NCBI RefSeq assembly: GCF_910585845.1
Contig: NZ_CAJUHF010000043.1
Span: 1 to 30,521, forward strand
Reading direction: 5' to 3'
Length of the DNA: 30,521 bases
From: an uncultured Bacteroides sp.
Lineage (GTDB): Bacteria; Bacteroidota; Bacteroidia; Bacteroidales; Bacteroidaceae
The notes below the pieces were generated by a model. The model was not told the DNA's origin. It did not search any database and was given only the letters and a program-made list of their open reading frames with translations. The position numbers were made by a program, and so were the translations under genes. How positions within the stretch are numbered: the stretch's first letter is position 1; each line of letters opens with the position of its first letter. Below, piece by piece: positions 30,241-30,521 of the stretch.

Positions 30241-30521
30241 CTACGGTTCCCTGCATTGCAGGCAGTCGTTCCACAGGGAGTGGTTGTCGGGACTTAGAGG
30301 GGCGTTGCCGGGGATGGGGTGACCGTTGTACATACGACGTTTTTCCAGCTGCTGCTCGTGAGCGGTAGGGACTGTCGGACGGGGACGTTCCGGTCGTTTA
30401 CGATATTTTCCGCCTTTTCTTTTTCTTTTTCTTCTTTTTCTGTAGAAGAAATATATTTTTTCTTTCTCTTTCTCTTTTTCTTTTTTTATTATATATGGAT
30501 GTGTTTGCGTTGCTTGTTTTA
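30241..30521 (-). CDS. Unrecognised reading frame running off the right edge
   Basis: On the minus strand a frame is open from the window edge to a TAG at 30241-30243. The last 57 codons or so have strong coding-like codon choice (AAC, GGC, CTG, GAC, ATC) and end LWNDCLQCREP, with a C-x2-C pair. Upstream it enters a Lys/Arg/Glu-rich stretch encoded by a polypurine run. No ATG, GTG or TTG precedes the Met at 30333 inside the window, so it either starts to the right of the window or is only a 30-residue frame or gene remnant. I do not recognise it. Confidence 0.35.
   Translation of the reverse strand, partial: KQATQTHPYIIKKEKEKEKEKIYFFYRKRRKRKRKGGKYRKRPERPRPTVPTAHEQQLEKRRMYNGHPIPGNAPLSPDNHSLWNDCLQCREP
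30414..30487. repeat. Polypyrimidine/polypurine low-complexity tract
   Basis: The plus strand is almost pure T and C with CTTTTT at roughly 6-bp steps, interrupted near 30441-30455. It may be a slippage-prone leader of the edge frame or simple sequence. Confidence 0.6.

Noticed and set aside
30068..30274. 68-codon minus-strand frame with a GTG start
   Set aside because: It overlaps a frame with better codon usage and runs into the phased repeat array. It is kept only as possible evidence of a frameshift.

Overview
This window most resembles a chromosomal segment from the Bacteroides group. Supporting signs are Bacteroidetes-type -7 boxes (TAnnTTTG) upstream of several genes, no consistent Shine-Dalgarno sequences, Bacteroidales-type protein families (long PurF homologue, HU-like protein, Nramp, YebC), and AT-rich spacers between fairly GC-rich housekeeping genes. 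No tRNA, rRNA, CRISPR array or transposase gene was seen.

Region 1 (1-9347) holds a leftward glutamate/asparagine cluster, gltB-gltD-asnB. It is flanked by two nearly identical, inversely oriented hairpin elements of about 180 bp (64-240 and 8937-9117). The 1.2-kb gltB/glmS divergent spacer contains no convincing gene but is highly structured: six 22-bp tandem units, a perfect 16-bp inverted repeat, paired TTTTCATT motifs, and one of the two hairpin elements.

Region 2 (9348-17800) is a rightward run glmS - purF-like - carA - carB, with gaps of 33, 2 and 74 bp. It ends in a bidirectional terminator embedded in a 96-bp imperfect hairpin. Together regions 1 and 2 place five different glutamine amidotransferases side by side (AsnB, GltB, GlmS, PurF-like, CarA), so the locus looks like a hub distributing glutamine amide nitrogen to Asn, Glu, glucosamine-6-P, purines, and pyrimidines/arginine. 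Degenerate 7-bp repeats occur in two gene leaders and also in frame inside carA and carB.

Region 3 (17854-26467) is entirely leftward: an AlaX-like editing protein, ispE, a C_GCAxxG_C_C protein, an Nramp metal transporter, then pheT-yebC-TSCPD protein, and dnaB.

Region 4 (26734-30521) is AT-richer and more accessory in character. It holds a single-gene DUF262/DUF1524 (GmrSD/SspE-like) candidate defence nuclease with a C-terminal Myb/HTH-like domain, a divergent ThiE-like protein, an HU-like DNA-binding protein preceded by a 10-bp-phased tandem array, and an unrecognised reading frame running off the right edge.

All calls were made by reading the sequence and comparing with remembered family motifs. 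No database search was run.
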